Below, one piece after another: positions 48,455-60,116 of a stretch of DNA of 64,000 nt. Both the position numbers and the translations under genes were made by a program. The stretch is from positions 8,272,336 through 8,336,335 of the forward strand of contig ML677385.1 in the NCBI GenBank assembly GCA_007922305.1. Reading direction: 5' to 3'. Numbering within the stretch: position 1 is the stretch's first letter; the number at the start of each line of letters is the position of its first letter. Under the pieces are notes generated by a model. It was not told the DNA's origin and searched no databases. It saw only the letters and a program-made list of their open reading frames with translations. Origin of the DNA: Dermatemys mawii (lineage: Eukaryota > Chordata > Testudines > Dermatemydidae).

Positions 48455-48741
48455 GGGGCTTGTCTTCACTAAAGCCAGGAGAGATTGATCTTATGGCAAT
48501 CGATTTATCGCGTCTCGTCAAGACGCGATAAATCGATCGCCAAAGGCGCCCCCGTCAACTCCGTAACTCCAGCTCGCCAAAAGGCACAAGCTGGAGTCGA
48601 TGGGGGGAGCGCGCCGCCGACCGCCACTGCCATGAGGACGGCAGGTAAGTCAGCTGTAGATACGCCGATTTCAGCTACGTTATTAACGTAGCTGAAATTG
48701 CGTATCTACAGTCGATCCCCCGTGCTAGTGAAGACCAGCCC
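48455..48741. mobile_element. Harbinger-like MITE with two strong hairpins
   Basis: Ends GGGGCTTGTCTTCACTA and TAGTGAAGACCAGCCC. Two internal hairpins: 48499-48537 (17-bp perfect arms, 5-nt loop) and 48654-48711 (about 27-bp near-perfect arms). The element is strikingly rich in CpG and TCGA, suggesting it is young or unmethylated compared with neighbours. Flanking bases CTA / TAT do not give a clean duplication. Confidence 0.78.
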
Positions 48742-48802
48742 TATCAGTACATGGGCTTTAAGAGAATAAATGTAACATACACATGCTCTGGGGTATTTTT
48801 TA

Positions 48803-48826
48803 TATCTATCTATCTATCTATCTATA
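48803..48826. repeat. (ATCT)n microsatellite
   Basis: Five to six consecutive ATCT units, flanked by TATATA. Confidence 0.92.
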
Positions 48827-48902
48827 TATGCATGCCATTTTTTTCGAGTGTCAATTCATTTTAGGTGCCTCGGTTGTTTGGCTACATAACTTAAGCCAAC
48901 TG

Positions 48903-48993
48903 GGGCCTGATTTTCAGAGATGCTGAGCACTCACAACTTCAACTGAAATCAAAAGGAGTTTTGGCTGAATAGCACCTTTGAAAAATGAGACCA
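48903..48993. repeat. Short palindromic dispersed repeat
   Basis: TTTTCAGAGATGCTGAGCAC on the left and an inverted counterpart (AGCACCTTTGAAAAATGAG) on the right bracket a centre around CAACTGAAATCAAAAGG. I know this as a common tiny foldback repeat in reptile DNA. Old and diverged. Confidence 0.6.
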
Positions 48994-49884
48994 TGGGGTG
49001 CACATCACTGAGCAGCCAAAATTAGTAGCCACTTTTGAAAATTATGGCCATAATAAATATTACACGTGTCTGTATCCTGCACACATAGCTGGAATTGACA
49101 TACACATACCTGCAGCAGAACTATGGAAAGTACTGGTTTGTGTGCCTTCGAACGTAAAATAAATCCATAGTTGCTGAACTGTGCACTTGAAAATTCAAGA
49201 TGAACGTGTGGGTGGTCAGATCTGTGCTTAGAAATTCAAAGTGAATATGTGGGTGGCAAGAAGAATATACAGCAGTATTAATTATTAGCATGTGAATTTT
49301 GTAACACATATAGGGATAGCACTGACTCAGCATTCTTACATTGCTCATGGCAAAATCTATTAGTTATGTTCAAATGCCCAACTTCTAATTATATGATGAT
49401 TCTCTGAGTCATTGAGCTAGATTACAGTTTTATGTTCACTGGTACTTGCAGGTTCAAACTATCTTCTGCATTATTTTCTTGCTTAATGCTAAAATGCTGT
49501 CCTTTTTAAAAAAAATAAATGAAACCGTCTTCAACTCGGCTACCTAATTAGCCATTATCTTGAAGCCGGTGGTGAGGGTGGGCCACAGAGAGAGAAAATT
49601 ATTTATAAAGCCAAGTATTAGGCCACTGTGGAGTGGACTAACTTCAACTGGAAAGTTGATCATGCAGTTGAGGAAGCTGGTCTTATGATGGGAGGAGTTC
49701 AAGTTGAAATCGAAGAGCAAACAGCCCCTAGAGAAAATGTAATTCAATAGAAGAGACTAATGATTCCTTCTACGATGAGGAAGTCACTCCATGCCACAGG
49801 GTTACCATAGAGACATATACAGGTTAACCGAGCACTAAATCACTAAAAATATCAATCATCGGGAATGCAATGACTAAAATTGTT

Positions 49885-51180
49885 TGGTGATTTTCCTAAT
49901 GGGTATGAAGGTGGCAGAACTCACAAGACAAACCCACCAAGTGCCATAGAGGAGCCGGGGTGATTGAGGCACATACTGGTGCCAATGATGTAGACAGGTA
50001 TAAGAGAGGTCCTGGAATCTAAATGTCATCTACTCTCCCTATGCCACATTGCCACCGCTGAGCTCAACAGGGCCATTCAAGCCCTGGATCCGTTGGTGTG
50101 GTGAGGGCTGCTGGTAGAGTTTTTCCATAGACTTTGGATTTTGATCCTCCTGGGTCCAAAACAGCTGGAATCTGATGGCCTTCAGACCACACTCCAAAAG
50201 TTGTCTCTCCCATTCCTTCCCCAGGCATTTGGAAATGGGGGGCATATTGTAAAGGGAAGAGTTGAATTTCAGTTGTTTGGTCCACTGGTGGCAGGTTAGC
50301 GTACATTATTCTGCTGCCCTTAGGATGTATTTAAGTAATAAGGGTGCATAGACTGTATGGATAGATACATATATTAGTAGATTTAAAGAAATCCCAAGAA
50401 AGGCACATATCAGTACTCTCTAGACACCCTTGAAAGAGGCTCATTCCCAGGGTCAGCTTTACAGGGGGAAGTTCAGGGTTTCAATACATGAATTAAGAGA
50501 TGGCATGAATATGCGGGATTTACATTTTTAAAAGCACTGAGGATTTTCGGGGGCAAGGAAGAGAGCCTGTAAAAAAGGAATGGGCCACACCTGAACTAAA
50601 GTAGGACAGCACATCTAGCTTAGAAAACCAAGAAGGTGATAGTGGATTATTTAAACTGGGAGCAGAAGGAAAGCTGGCAGGTGCTAAGGAACACTCAGGT
50701 CAGACACAGACATCTACTGGGGATGCAAGTAATAGTAGTATCTGATAAAGGATGAGACAGAAATTAAAGTGGAACTGGAGGAGGGACAGATAGAGATCAC
50801 AGAAGTACATTCAGGGAAAGTAACAGTGTCAAACAAAAAGGTAAAAACATAGTAGCCACACCCTGAACTAGAAACTATAAAACCTTCATACGCCAGTGCA
50901 AAAAGTGTAACATCAAAAGTAGGTGCACCAGAATGCTTAACAAAGAAGAATACCTTGAGACTGAAATACAGTAATACCTGGCTGGAAACTACTCAGGAAA
51001 AAGAGAATAGGCCTTAGAAATAATGGAACAGCACTGTGTCCTAAAACGATTCCATGTTCTCTAGCGAGGTAACATTTTGAGTGGAAAGGACCACAAGAGT
51101 CCAATTTATATGGATATAAATCCAATTCCCAAGAATACAAGCATATTAACAAGGTAATACTACCAGCTGCTGGATCAGGA
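49885..51180 (+). mobile_element. Decayed CR1 LINE, 5' region (ORF1 and start of ORF2)
   Basis: The segment 49885-50025 translates with CR1 ORF1 esterase-like traces (HTGANDVDRY, corresponding to the GTND block of the family). After about 400 bp of unrelated sequence (50030-50430), the segment 50500-51180 shows a start-of-ORF2 pattern (TWLETTQEKENR-like, from the 'itETWW' endonuclease region). Many stops and indels. Attribution is from recognition of turtle CR1 sequence patterns. Confidence 0.5.
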
Positions 51181-51248
51181 AAGGGATATTGAGTGCATAG
51201 TGCTGAGGAACATCATAGGAACAATAACATAGTGTTGAGGCAACTAAG

Positions 51249-51316
51249 TGTATATATACACACACACACCCCATTGTGCTGGGTGTGTGTATATGTGTGT
51301 GTGTGTGTATATACAT
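51249..51316. repeat. Self-complementary dinucleotide tract at assembly gap
   Basis: A TATATA(CA)n run, a short unique spacer CCCATTGTGCTGGG, then (GT)nATAT(GT)nATATAC. The two halves can pair, giving a long hairpin directly beside the gap. Confidence 0.9.
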
Positions 51317-51716
51317 NNNNNNNNNNNNNNNNNNNNNNNNNNNNNNNNNNNNNNNNNNNNNNNNNNNNNNNNNNNNNNNNNNNNNNNNNNNNNNNNNNNN
51401 NNNNNNNNNNNNNNNNNNNNNNNNNNNNNNNNNNNNNNNNNNNNNNNNNNNNNNNNNNNNNNNNNNNNNNNNNNNNNNNNNNNNNNNNNNNNNNNNNNNN
51501 NNNNNNNNNNNNNNNNNNNNNNNNNNNNNNNNNNNNNNNNNNNNNNNNNNNNNNNNNNNNNNNNNNNNNNNNNNNNNNNNNNNNNNNNNNNNNNNNNNNN
51601 NNNNNNNNNNNNNNNNNNNNNNNNNNNNNNNNNNNNNNNNNNNNNNNNNNNNNNNNNNNNNNNNNNNNNNNNNNNNNNNNNNNNNNNNNNNNNNNNNNNN
51701 NNNNNNNNNNNNNNNN
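51317..51716. other. Assembly gap, 400 N
   Basis: Run of N. The real length is unknown. Open frames drawn across it are artefacts. Confidence 0.99.
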
Positions 51717-52059
51717 GGGCTGGAGCTACAGGCACCAACTTTCCAGTGTGCCGGGGGCGGGGGGAGGGAGCGCTCCATGCTCAATCCCTGGCTTTGCCAT
51801 AGGCTCTGCTCCCACTCCATCCTTTCCCGCCCCCTTCCCTTAGCCTGCCATGCCCTCACTCCTCCCCCACCTCCTTCAGAGCCTCCTGCACACTGTGAAA
51901 CAGCTAATCAGGAGGTGCAGGGAGGCATCCCTCAGTGGAGCAGCCGGTGGGCGGGAGGCGCTGGGAGTGGAGCTGATGTGGGGCTGCTGATGTGTTACTC
52001 TGGCTCTTTGCACATTAGTAAATTCTGGCTCCTTCTCAGGCTTAGGTTGGACGCCCCTG
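51717..52059 (-). mobile_element. hAT-type MITE, truncated by the gap
   Basis: Reverse-orientation relative of 6365-6832: it shares GGCACCAACTTTCCA, a GGCTCTTTG... block and GGCTCCTTCT near the end, and finishes with GTTGGACGCCCCTG. The other terminus and target duplication lie in or beyond the gap. Confidence 0.82.
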
Positions 52060-52184
52060 CCCTAGACCATCAGGTAATCAATCACAGGAGACAGGGAGCA
52101 TGTTCAGTTCAGACAGGCACACTTCGGGACTAAAAGAATACAAGGGAACATCAGGGAACTGGTGGATTGAGGGAAGAAAGGGGG

Positions 52185-52245
52185 GGATTTTTTTTACTCG
52201 TGATTTTTGTTAAGCTCTATTTAGATGGTAATTCAAATGAAATTT
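52185..52245. mobile_element. Small fragment of the 56801-57824 hAT family
   Basis: GTGATTTTTGTTAAGCTCTA and ATTTAGATGGTAATTCAAAT match 57162-57202 of the full element with a few differences. No ends present. Confidence 0.75.
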
Positions 52246-53087
52246 AGAAATGCATAAATGCCTACACCTGGAAAACCAGCCCCAAGATAATGGGCATGGG
52301 ATTAGATGCTGCTTCAAATATACAACTCAAGCAACCCAGGAAAGCACGTAGGGAATAGAAACATTCACTATGGATGCCAGAGGAGTCAGCTTGCCTATAG
52401 ACGTGTTCCAGTGCCTTCAATTTGAGTTTAATTATGAACAGTAGCTACTCTTCAATTCAGAAAAAAATATCAATATTTGTCAACATTTCCCTCATCACAG
52501 TATCTGAGATACCTACATTCCATGGCAAGTGGGTGATTTATAAATATCTAGCCATATTCAGAATAGGAAAAATCTCAAATCCCACACATAGATAATTGCC
52601 AGTGAATGCTGAGATTATAACAGCAACCAATGTAACTTTGCCCATTGGTCATGCTCTCAACCCACCAATGGATGTTTGCAACTTTCATTTGCTGTTTCTG
52701 GCAGCTCCAGAATATGTCACTGTAGGAGCTGCCAAAGTAAAGCAGCTTGCTCAAAAGTACTAGGAGAACTAGAGCCAACACAAAGTGTAGCCTTGGGTAA
52801 AGATGCATAGCAAGCCACCTGCCCACACCTTCCCAACTGAAAAGGCGCATTCTGGATGTGATCATAGCATGTCTTCAGTATGAAAATGTTGAATGAATAA
52901 TGAAAATAATGAAAGTAAAACTTTCTAAACAGGACAATGCTTGAGAAACCAAGTGTACAAGATAAACCTATGAAAAGGAGACCAATTTATCCCTCACAAG
53001 TGGTGAAACAATAAAGCCACAATTAAGTATCTGGCACGAGATCACTAATTTTCTGCCATCGCTGTTGACAGCATATGCATAACAAAG
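52246..53087. other. Intergenic, no feature recognised
   Basis: No gene or repeat recognised. A 96-codon minus frame at 52575-52865 has no recognisable motif. Confidence 0.5.
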
Positions 53088-53163
53088 TGATGAATGGGGC
53101 CTGGCTCTGAATGCAAGAAGCAGCAAGAGTCTTCTTGCATTCAGAGCCAGGCCCCATTCATCA
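53088..53163. repeat. Perfect 33-bp inverted repeat, 10-nt spacer
   Basis: Left arm 53088-53120 and right arm 53131-53163 are exact reverse complements over all 33 positions, separated by CAGCAAGAGT. Complementarity resumes imperfectly outside (ACAAAG versus CCCTTTG) after a 2-nt offset. As RNA it would form a 76-nt hairpin, close to microRNA-precursor size, but a bulge-free stem is more typical of a foldback repeat or a recent inverted duplication. Confidence 0.95.
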
Positions 53164-54165
53164 CCCTTTGCTGCCACCTGTTCAGGTTCTCCCAGGATAG
53201 TCTCTTTTTTGAGTTAGTTATCCTAGGAAAGCTGTAAGTGTGGTCAGTACACACTGCCAACAGTCCAGTTTTATGGGCTCAAGACCTTCCTAGATGTTCT
53301 GTGGTGCTGATGGTGGTGGGGTGATTGTTGTACCCCAGAGGTGGCAACCTTACCTTTGGGTATTGACACTGACCTCCACAAAGTTGGTGAAACTGGGACA
53401 ACCTCTATGACTTCACCGAAGAATCCAACCTAAGGACCTAGAGTTGTTGATTGATTGCAGATTTAGAGTCATGAGAAGCAAGCAAAAGCATTCTTTGCCC
53501 TGAGCAGCAGTTTGACATCAACCAGCTCCAACAGGGCTCTAGAGGAATCAACATATTTATAACCACTGGCATGAAGATCTGTATCAGAGGCACAATGAAT
53601 CACACCCTTGTGGCCAGAAAAATATGTTTTGCAATTGAATTTGAGTGGCCTTACAAGGTGAGAAACAGAACCTACGTCTTGGAGCATCACAGAGTCACAT
53701 TTCAGCAGAACATGAGGCACACTGCATTAACAGTTTAACACCACCTGTAGCTCAGCCTTTTCTGGAATCTTTGCACCTGTGCATTTGCATGCAGTTGAAC
53801 AGTGGTTATCATGTATGCTGAGATTTCACAAAAAAGCCTAAGGGAATTGAAGTCAAAATCCTCCTGGATTGGGCACCTAACTCTTTTGCGATGTTCCAAC
53901 TGTCGTGTTTGCATAGCCATATATCAAAGTAGTAGCACTGCCGCTGCCGCCAGTCATGGTGCATTAATGACAGGAATACATTACTGACAGCAATCCTTTT
54001 GCATTAATGATAGGCGTTTTTGCAAAGAACATCCAACTGTACATCAGACAGATATCTGGGAACAAACCTGGTTGTCACTGAAGTCAAAGGTACTAATATC
54101 AGGCCCCAGTGGCCTATTTCTGTGATTCTGCAATGCAGCCTTATTTCCGTGATTGTGACATCTGA
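53164..54165. other. Intergenic, no feature recognised
   Basis: Unique-looking sequence with no convincing reading frame or repeat. Confidence 0.5.
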
Positions 54166-56153
54166 GGTGTGGTCTCCACTACACGGCTAGGTTAATGCAA
54201 GGTAGTTTACATTGACCTGGCTGTGGATGTGTCTTCACTTACAAATCGGCTTCTGCCAACATAAGTACCCTCCTACGCCAACTTACTAACACTAACTCCC
54301 CGAGTGGCATAGAATCACAGTCGATATAGTTAGGTTGACACAATGATAGTGTAGATACTGCATAACTTATATCAACCTGGTACTGGCCTCCAGCAGCTGT
54401 CCCACAATGCCCCACACTGACTGCTCTGGTCACTGTTGTGATCTTTATTGCCCATTGGCCAGAAAGCTACCCCTCCCTTTTAAAGTCCTGTGAATTACTG
54501 AAAATCCTTTTTCCAGCTTAGCGAGCTTACCTAGGAGCTCTCCATTGTTGTGTGCAAATGCCAGGCTGACCATGCCAACTACAGGTTACAGCCACATTTG
54601 TGTCTGGAGTAGACAGGAGGTGTTGGATCTCCTGGATAGGTTGGGAGGAGCCTCCAGTTTAGCCATAAAAAGGTGGACATCGATGAGCAGATCTCCTGCA
54701 TCCCCCAAGCAAAGGACTACAACAGGGACTATCAGCAGTGCCGGGTCAAAGCAAAGGAGCTGTGGCAGACATACCAGAAGGCCAATGAGGCCAACAACTG
54801 ATCCAGGGCTGAGCTGCAGACCTGTCACCTTCACAAAGAGCTCCTTGTCATCCTTGGCAGAGACCTCACACACATACATCATGGATATTTCTTCCAAGGA
54901 GTCCAAGTCACAGGCCCCTGCCATGAACAGAATAGAGTATGAGGTGGACAAGGAAGAGGAGGAAGAGTCTGAGGAACAGTTGACCAGGGGATCCAGATGT
55001 GCAGGAAGCCAGAAGACATTTTTCTCTCCACTACAGTCCAGGCAGTCAAGCATGGATGAGCCTGATGCAGGAGAAGGAACCTCCGGTAAGTATGCTGCTT
55101 GCTTTGAAATTACAGGGATGGAACCGCCAAAGTAACAAGACACATCTTTAATTTACTCTTTTACTTGGGGCTGGTAGTGGAACAACCAAGATGGGTAGAG
55201 TTGATATCTGCTTTTCATTCAACTCTAGAGTTAGACAGACCGGGCCACGCAAAGCAGTTTTTTTTATTTGCATGGGGATTTCCAGTGAATCCTCTTTAGA
55301 GATTTCAATGAAACTTTCATGGGCATACTCTGCAATCCTCTGACAAAGGCTTCTGGGGAGGGCTGCCTTATTTCTTCATACACAGTAGGACACTTTCCCA
55401 TGCTCCTCAGTAATTACTTCAGCAGTCACCACTGCAGTACACAGGCTAGAAGCATACATGCCCAAGTGGTATCGGGATGCCGGCAGCAGTTGTGCTCTCT
55501 CTGCCTTTGTTACCCTCAGGGGAGATCAGTTGAAATCACCATCTCCCATGGATAATGGTGCCAGTGTGCAATTCCACTGTCTTATACCACTAGAATCATG
55601 CAAGCGAGCTATTTCCCCCTCATTTCCTCAACACCCCCCAACGGCCATACTCACCATGGCCGTGCTGTGACTGGGACTGGGCTCTATCCACCCCAAGTAG
55701 TAGTGAGAATGTAGTGCGTACAACTTTTGCGGAGCAAGGAGAGCGTGAGTTCAGTATCTTCAGTTTCAATTTGCATCATGAATACATTAAAAATGGCACC
55801 TCTACGGGTTGTACTTGGAGCTGCTGCCTTTGCAGCCTTCAGGGTCTCCCTTGCCACGCCTGTGGACTGCCTGAGCCAGATAAGGAGAGAAAGAAGAGAA
55901 CTCAGGATAACATGTTCCAGCTGATCTGGCAAGTCAGTGCCGCATCAGGGAATGAGCACAGGGCTTGGCGTGTTACGCTTGCAGACAGCATGGGCAAGGA
56001 CAGAATGGAGAGGAGCATGCAGCAGGAGATGCTTGTGCTTCTCAGACATCCGCTGCAGTTATTACATTGCTTATGCACGTGCACACTTTGTTCCTTGTGT
56101 CAACAGTGCCGAAGTAACTTAAGTCTACAAAATTCTGTAGTATAGACGTAGCC
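54166..56153 (+). mobile_element. PIF/Harbinger-type element carrying a Myb/SANT-like pseudogene
   Basis: About 1.99 kb between GGTGTGGTCTCCACTACA and TGTAGTATAGACGTAGCC, an imperfect inverted pair matching the termini at 20725-21386. The flanks are TGA (54163-54165) and TTA (56154-56156), consistent with a degraded 3-bp TTA duplication. It holds the decayed DNA-binding gene at 54590-54860 but no transposase, matching Harbinger systems in which the Myb/SANT protein is a second gene. Confidence 0.75.
54590..54860 (+). pseudogene. Myb/SANT-like (trihelix) DNA-binding protein remnant
   Basis: One frame gives VWSRQEVLDLLDRLGG, corresponding to helix 1 of the Myb/SANT-like domain (W followed by EV..LL). 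About 130 nt later, in the next frame, QCRVKAKELWQTYQKANEA gives helix 3 with the conserved CR-KxKxLxxxY pattern, then a TGA stop and LLVILG of the following helix. In Harbinger transposons this protein binds the element ends and imports the transposase. The frameshift and stop make it non-functional. The 196-codon open frame at 54545-55135 is only partly the original frame. Confidence 0.75.
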
Positions 56154-56800
56154 TTAGTGTGGACCAAAAGCTAATATGCCTCAAATTCAACACTATGACT
56201 TCTCCATAAGATCAAGACAGAAGAGATGAAGAAATAGGGAGAATGCGGTATTTTATTTTATGGCAGGAGAAAAAAATGATGAAAAGATGTGGAAGGTATT
56301 TTTAATGAAGTGATTTGGAATTATTTCCTGGTGTGACTGCCCCTTTTTAAAATTTCTGTCATCAAATGAAGACTAATTTTTATTGTTTTTATTTACCACT
56401 TCAATCCTCCTTACTAACATTTAAGTCTCCTCTTTTTCATCTACTCTAGCAACCCCACTAGTGATACATGTGATAAGGTGGCCAGCTCATTTTGTGAAGT
56501 TCCACAGGTACATGTCTCGACTGATGTCTAAGGGCCCTTCTGCTGGGCCAGGTGTACCAAGTACCAGTGGTTGAAAGCACGTGGCTCAGGCAGCTCGTTA
56601 AATGAAAGCTGAAGAAGAAAGTAAGGTTAAGGATAGGTACATGGGAGTGGCTATGCAGATAAGATTAGGTTATCAGTAACAGAGTGATCCTGCTAAAGCT
56701 TCTGAGCATACCTAACTATATGCTTCCGGAAGCCTGAGCAGAGTCACAGAGCTGTGTCTTCTCTCTCGGCCACGGGAACGGCTCACATACAGGGCTGCAG

Positions 56801-57824
56801 GCAGGTTGGATGGATTTAAATCAAAGATTTAAATCACTAATTGTAATCATGATTTAAATTAGCAAGCAGGAAACGCTGATTTAAATCATCAATTTAATCT
56901 TCTTTTGCATTGGTATTTTTTAGTTATTTTCCTAAAGAAAGGTTGATTCTCAGTGGTTGGCAACCATCAAAACATGTTGATTTGCAACTAAATATAGCTC
57001 TAACACTAAATGTGATGCTTCTTTTTGCAAACCAGGAGGAAAATTTTTATCTAAACACATTTATTGAAGAAATTATATAGCTTAATTTGGATTTATTCTG
57101 ATTCTTACAGACTCTAGAAAATGGTAAATGACGCATATTTACTAGATTAATTTTTTTACATGTGATTTTTGTCAAGCTCTATTTAGATGGGTAATTCAAA
57201 TGCAATTAAAAGTGTACAAAACAGAATTTTAAAATGGTTTTTAATTTGTTAAACAAAACTACCTTAAAATGTGCTCAATACATAAGAAAAAAGTTCTGTA
57301 TTTAAACATATTCTGCATTTAAAGCTAACTGATTTATTAAACAGAGGAAATATTATCTGTAATTAATTAAACTAGTTGTTTCTGGTCACCATGTTCAGAT
57401 TTTGGTACAAGTAGATTTCATTTTCTTACATCTCATTTTTATTCATAGATGGGTAAGGAAAAACAAGCTTTCTTGCTTTTTTCAACTCTGAATCTGTTTC
57501 TCAACTTTGAATTAACTAGTCATTGAACAGAACTAGATGGATAAACAAACAAAAAATACTTTTTGTATTTGCAGAAGGGGCATCAGTGACTTTTACCAGG
57601 TCAATGGTTTGACTTTCTTTAAAACTTGGCAGCAAACCTGCACTGCTTAATATTGTGTTTTATTTAATGTCAGTGATTTTAATAATTATAGTAAGTTTAG
57701 GCATTAACATAGTTGGTCAATATCAAATGTAATTTTAAATAGGTTTAGTTTTAAAAATAAAACTGCATCTAATTTAAATTTTAAAAATCCAATTTTTTTT
57801 AAGTCATCAATTTTTGGCTACCCT
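56801..57824. mobile_element. hAT element, AT-rich, 1.02 kb
   Basis: Flanked by a perfect 8-bp duplication GGCTGCAG (56793-56800 and 57825-57832). Left end GCAGGTTGGATGG followed by repeated GATTTAAATCA blocks; right end TTTTTGGCTACCCT. No transposase frame. The repeated ATTTAAAT palindromes near the left end are a family feature. Confidence 0.82.
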
Positions 57825-57832
57825 GGCTGCAG

Positions 57833-58992
57833 ACTCGGGCAACAACCTACCAGCTCATGCTTCATATCCCTGTTTTCACAATAGTGAGCTCACCTGCAAA
57901 GGCAGAGGTACTTTTCCTTCTGAGAGGCCACCAACTGATCCCTTCATCCCTGGAAATAAGGGGACAGGAGAAGGGAGAAAGTTCCGGCAAAATGTCATTT
58001 GAAATACAATGTAAATAATCTTGGCATTTTAACAGTGCTTTTCAGTCAAACATATAAGCTGCTAAATTCAGATCTCATATTTCAAACACACATACTTCTT
58101 CACCAGAGCCACCCCTGGAGTTAGTGAAAACTGGCACTTTTGGTGATAGTTCCATGGCTTCTCTGCTGAGAATAACTACCTTCTCCTGCAGTGGTTGGTT
58201 TGAGGCATATTGTCAATATACCATGTTATTTCCATTCTGTAGATAAACAGAGGACTTTGATCTCCAGAGCTGTCAATCTGGCATCCTTTACTAGCATTAA
58301 TAGTGACTTTTAAAAAAAAGGAATAATGACCTCAGTCCCTGGCCATCAACCCTCCCAGAAGATCATTTATCAGACTAGTCATCACACCTCAATCAATATT
58401 GAATGGGTAAAGACATTTACAGAAAAATCAATGACACCCACAAAATATAACCAAGAGGGTTTTACGGCTTAACACCTTGCATGCCATACCCCTCTCTTTT
58501 AAAAGTAGTGGGAAGGGGGCTGTTTTAAACACTACACCCAGAAAGTGGCTGTATCTCCATACAGTTAAACTGAGCTCAGTGTTATATTGTGCTCCTCCTG
58601 GTAGATATTCTGTACACCAATAGACACTTCAGAGGATGTTCATGTGAAGGCACATGCTAAACCCATGTGCGTCTCTGTGATTAAAAGGACTTTTGTTCAC
58701 AGAAACACACAGTTTAAAGTTGCTATCATCAAAGAGATTTTATGCCTCTTCTAGCCTATTAGTCAGAAGCCATCTCCAAAGAATTATACATGGATGTAAA
58801 AAATGAGAGGCCTACAAATTCACATGGTTTCCAGCAATTTGACTCTTTAAGCAGCTGGCTGCCATTCCCCCAGCAACATCCCTTGGTAAACTTCCCTCAT
58901 AACCTAATGCTGTTTTCTCACTAGCGTCCTACACAGGGCAGATTATTTGACAGCTTGCTGTTATTTTCTCCCTGCCCTTCTTTACTCAGGCT
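57833..58992. other. Intergenic, no feature recognised
   Basis: No exon, RNA gene or mobile element recognised. Confidence 0.5.
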
Positions 58993-59116
58993 TAGGGTGA
59001 CCAGATGTCCTGATTTTATAAGGACAGTCCTGATTTTTAGATCTTTTTCTTATATAGGCTCCTATTACCCCCTCACGACTGTCCCGATTTTTCACACTTG
59101 CTGTCTGGCCACCCTA
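58993..59116. mobile_element. 124-bp hAT-like micro-MITE
   Basis: Ends TAGGGTGACCAGATGTC and CTGTCTGGCCACCCTA form inverted repeats. A 6-bp CAGGCT repeats on both sides (58987-58992, 59117-59122), which may be what remains of an 8-bp duplication. Ends resemble the 24195-24770 element. Confidence 0.8.
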
Positions 59117-60013
59117 CAGGCTGTCTCACTCAGCTGCTGTTTTGATTCCCTCCCCCCTCTGCTTCTCACACAGCAGGCCAAGGACTTGCTTACATCCTGC
59201 TCTTGTTCCTGCAGCTGCTTTCCCTGAACGATCTTCGGCTAGACTCCCATTGAGTCAGCTGTTCTCTCCTCCCCACCCCTACTCTGCGGCATTCCATCTC
59301 ATCCCATAGCACGACACAGTCTCTCTCACTCCATCTCTCTCTTCCATCCTCATTGTGATAGACATTGCCAGTTTGTGATGTTCACACACACCCGGGGTAA
59401 AGAGAGAAAAGCAAACAGACATCTCCCAGGATTCTGGCTAAGAACCTCAAATGAGTTGAGGGGAGATGATGATTCACTATTGACAGGAGGTCTCGGTAAC
59501 AGATGGTGCAGAAGACAGGTTCTGTTATATTTGCTCACGCAGTGAAGCCTTTATGTGGGGAGTTTGTTTCACATGTGTAGTAATTTACTGTCTAGCAGGA
59601 TAACACTGCAATGAGAAACAGGTCCTTTGTGCATAGATCTTTACAATGCACACCACTGCCTGTGGATGGCTTTCACCCTGGTAGCTTAGATTTCCAGCAA
59701 ACATGTTATTGCTAGAATTTTTTCATGTCAGGAAAAACAAATTTAGTTGGTTCCCCAATGGAGCTCTTCAGTATTTAGCGCCTTAAAAGAACCTTTTTCT
59801 CAAACAAGCTTAAAAATCTAAGTTCTGTTTCAAAGTAGAACACTTGTATGCTCCTATTTGAAGAATCTGAATTAAACCAGCAGGCACATCCTCTTATAGG
59901 ATTTGGAAGCTACTACCCTCCACCTTATTTTCCATTGCTAAAAAACATTTTGCACAGATTACAAGCAATAACTAAAGGCTAATGTGGGTTTAAACAATGA
60001 AATGCTACCTGTG
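59117..60013. other. Intergenic, no feature recognised
   Basis: Locally C/T-rich at 59125-59345, otherwise nothing recognised. Confidence 0.5.
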
Positions 60014-60116
60014 TGGTCTGGTCAGTGCTTAGAGTGCAGGGCTGGCTGTCAGTAACCCAGGGTTCTATTCCCCACTTTTCCTCTCTCTATGAAATGGCTG
60101 CTAAATCACTTAGGTG
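60014..60116 (+). mobile_element. tRNA-derived SINE fragment (MIR-like)
   Basis: GTGGTCTGGTCAGTGCTTAG head, B-box-like GGGTTCTATTCCCC, then body ending AAATCACTTAGG, where the LTR at 60117 begins. The typical SINE tail is missing, consistent with interruption by the LTR. Confidence 0.65.

Noticed and set aside
51146..52133. Open frames of 164-285 codons across 51146-52133
   Set aside because: They are created by 400 N characters translated as X; no real coding sequence is present.
53088..53163. Calling the hairpin a microRNA gene
   Set aside because: A bulge-free 33-bp stem without evidence of expression or conservation is not sufficient; reported as an inverted repeat only.
54545..55143. 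Intact 196-codon + frame and 185-codon minus frame as new genes
   Set aside because: The + frame is a frameshifted remnant of a transposon Myb/SANT-like gene; the minus frame is its antisense shadow.
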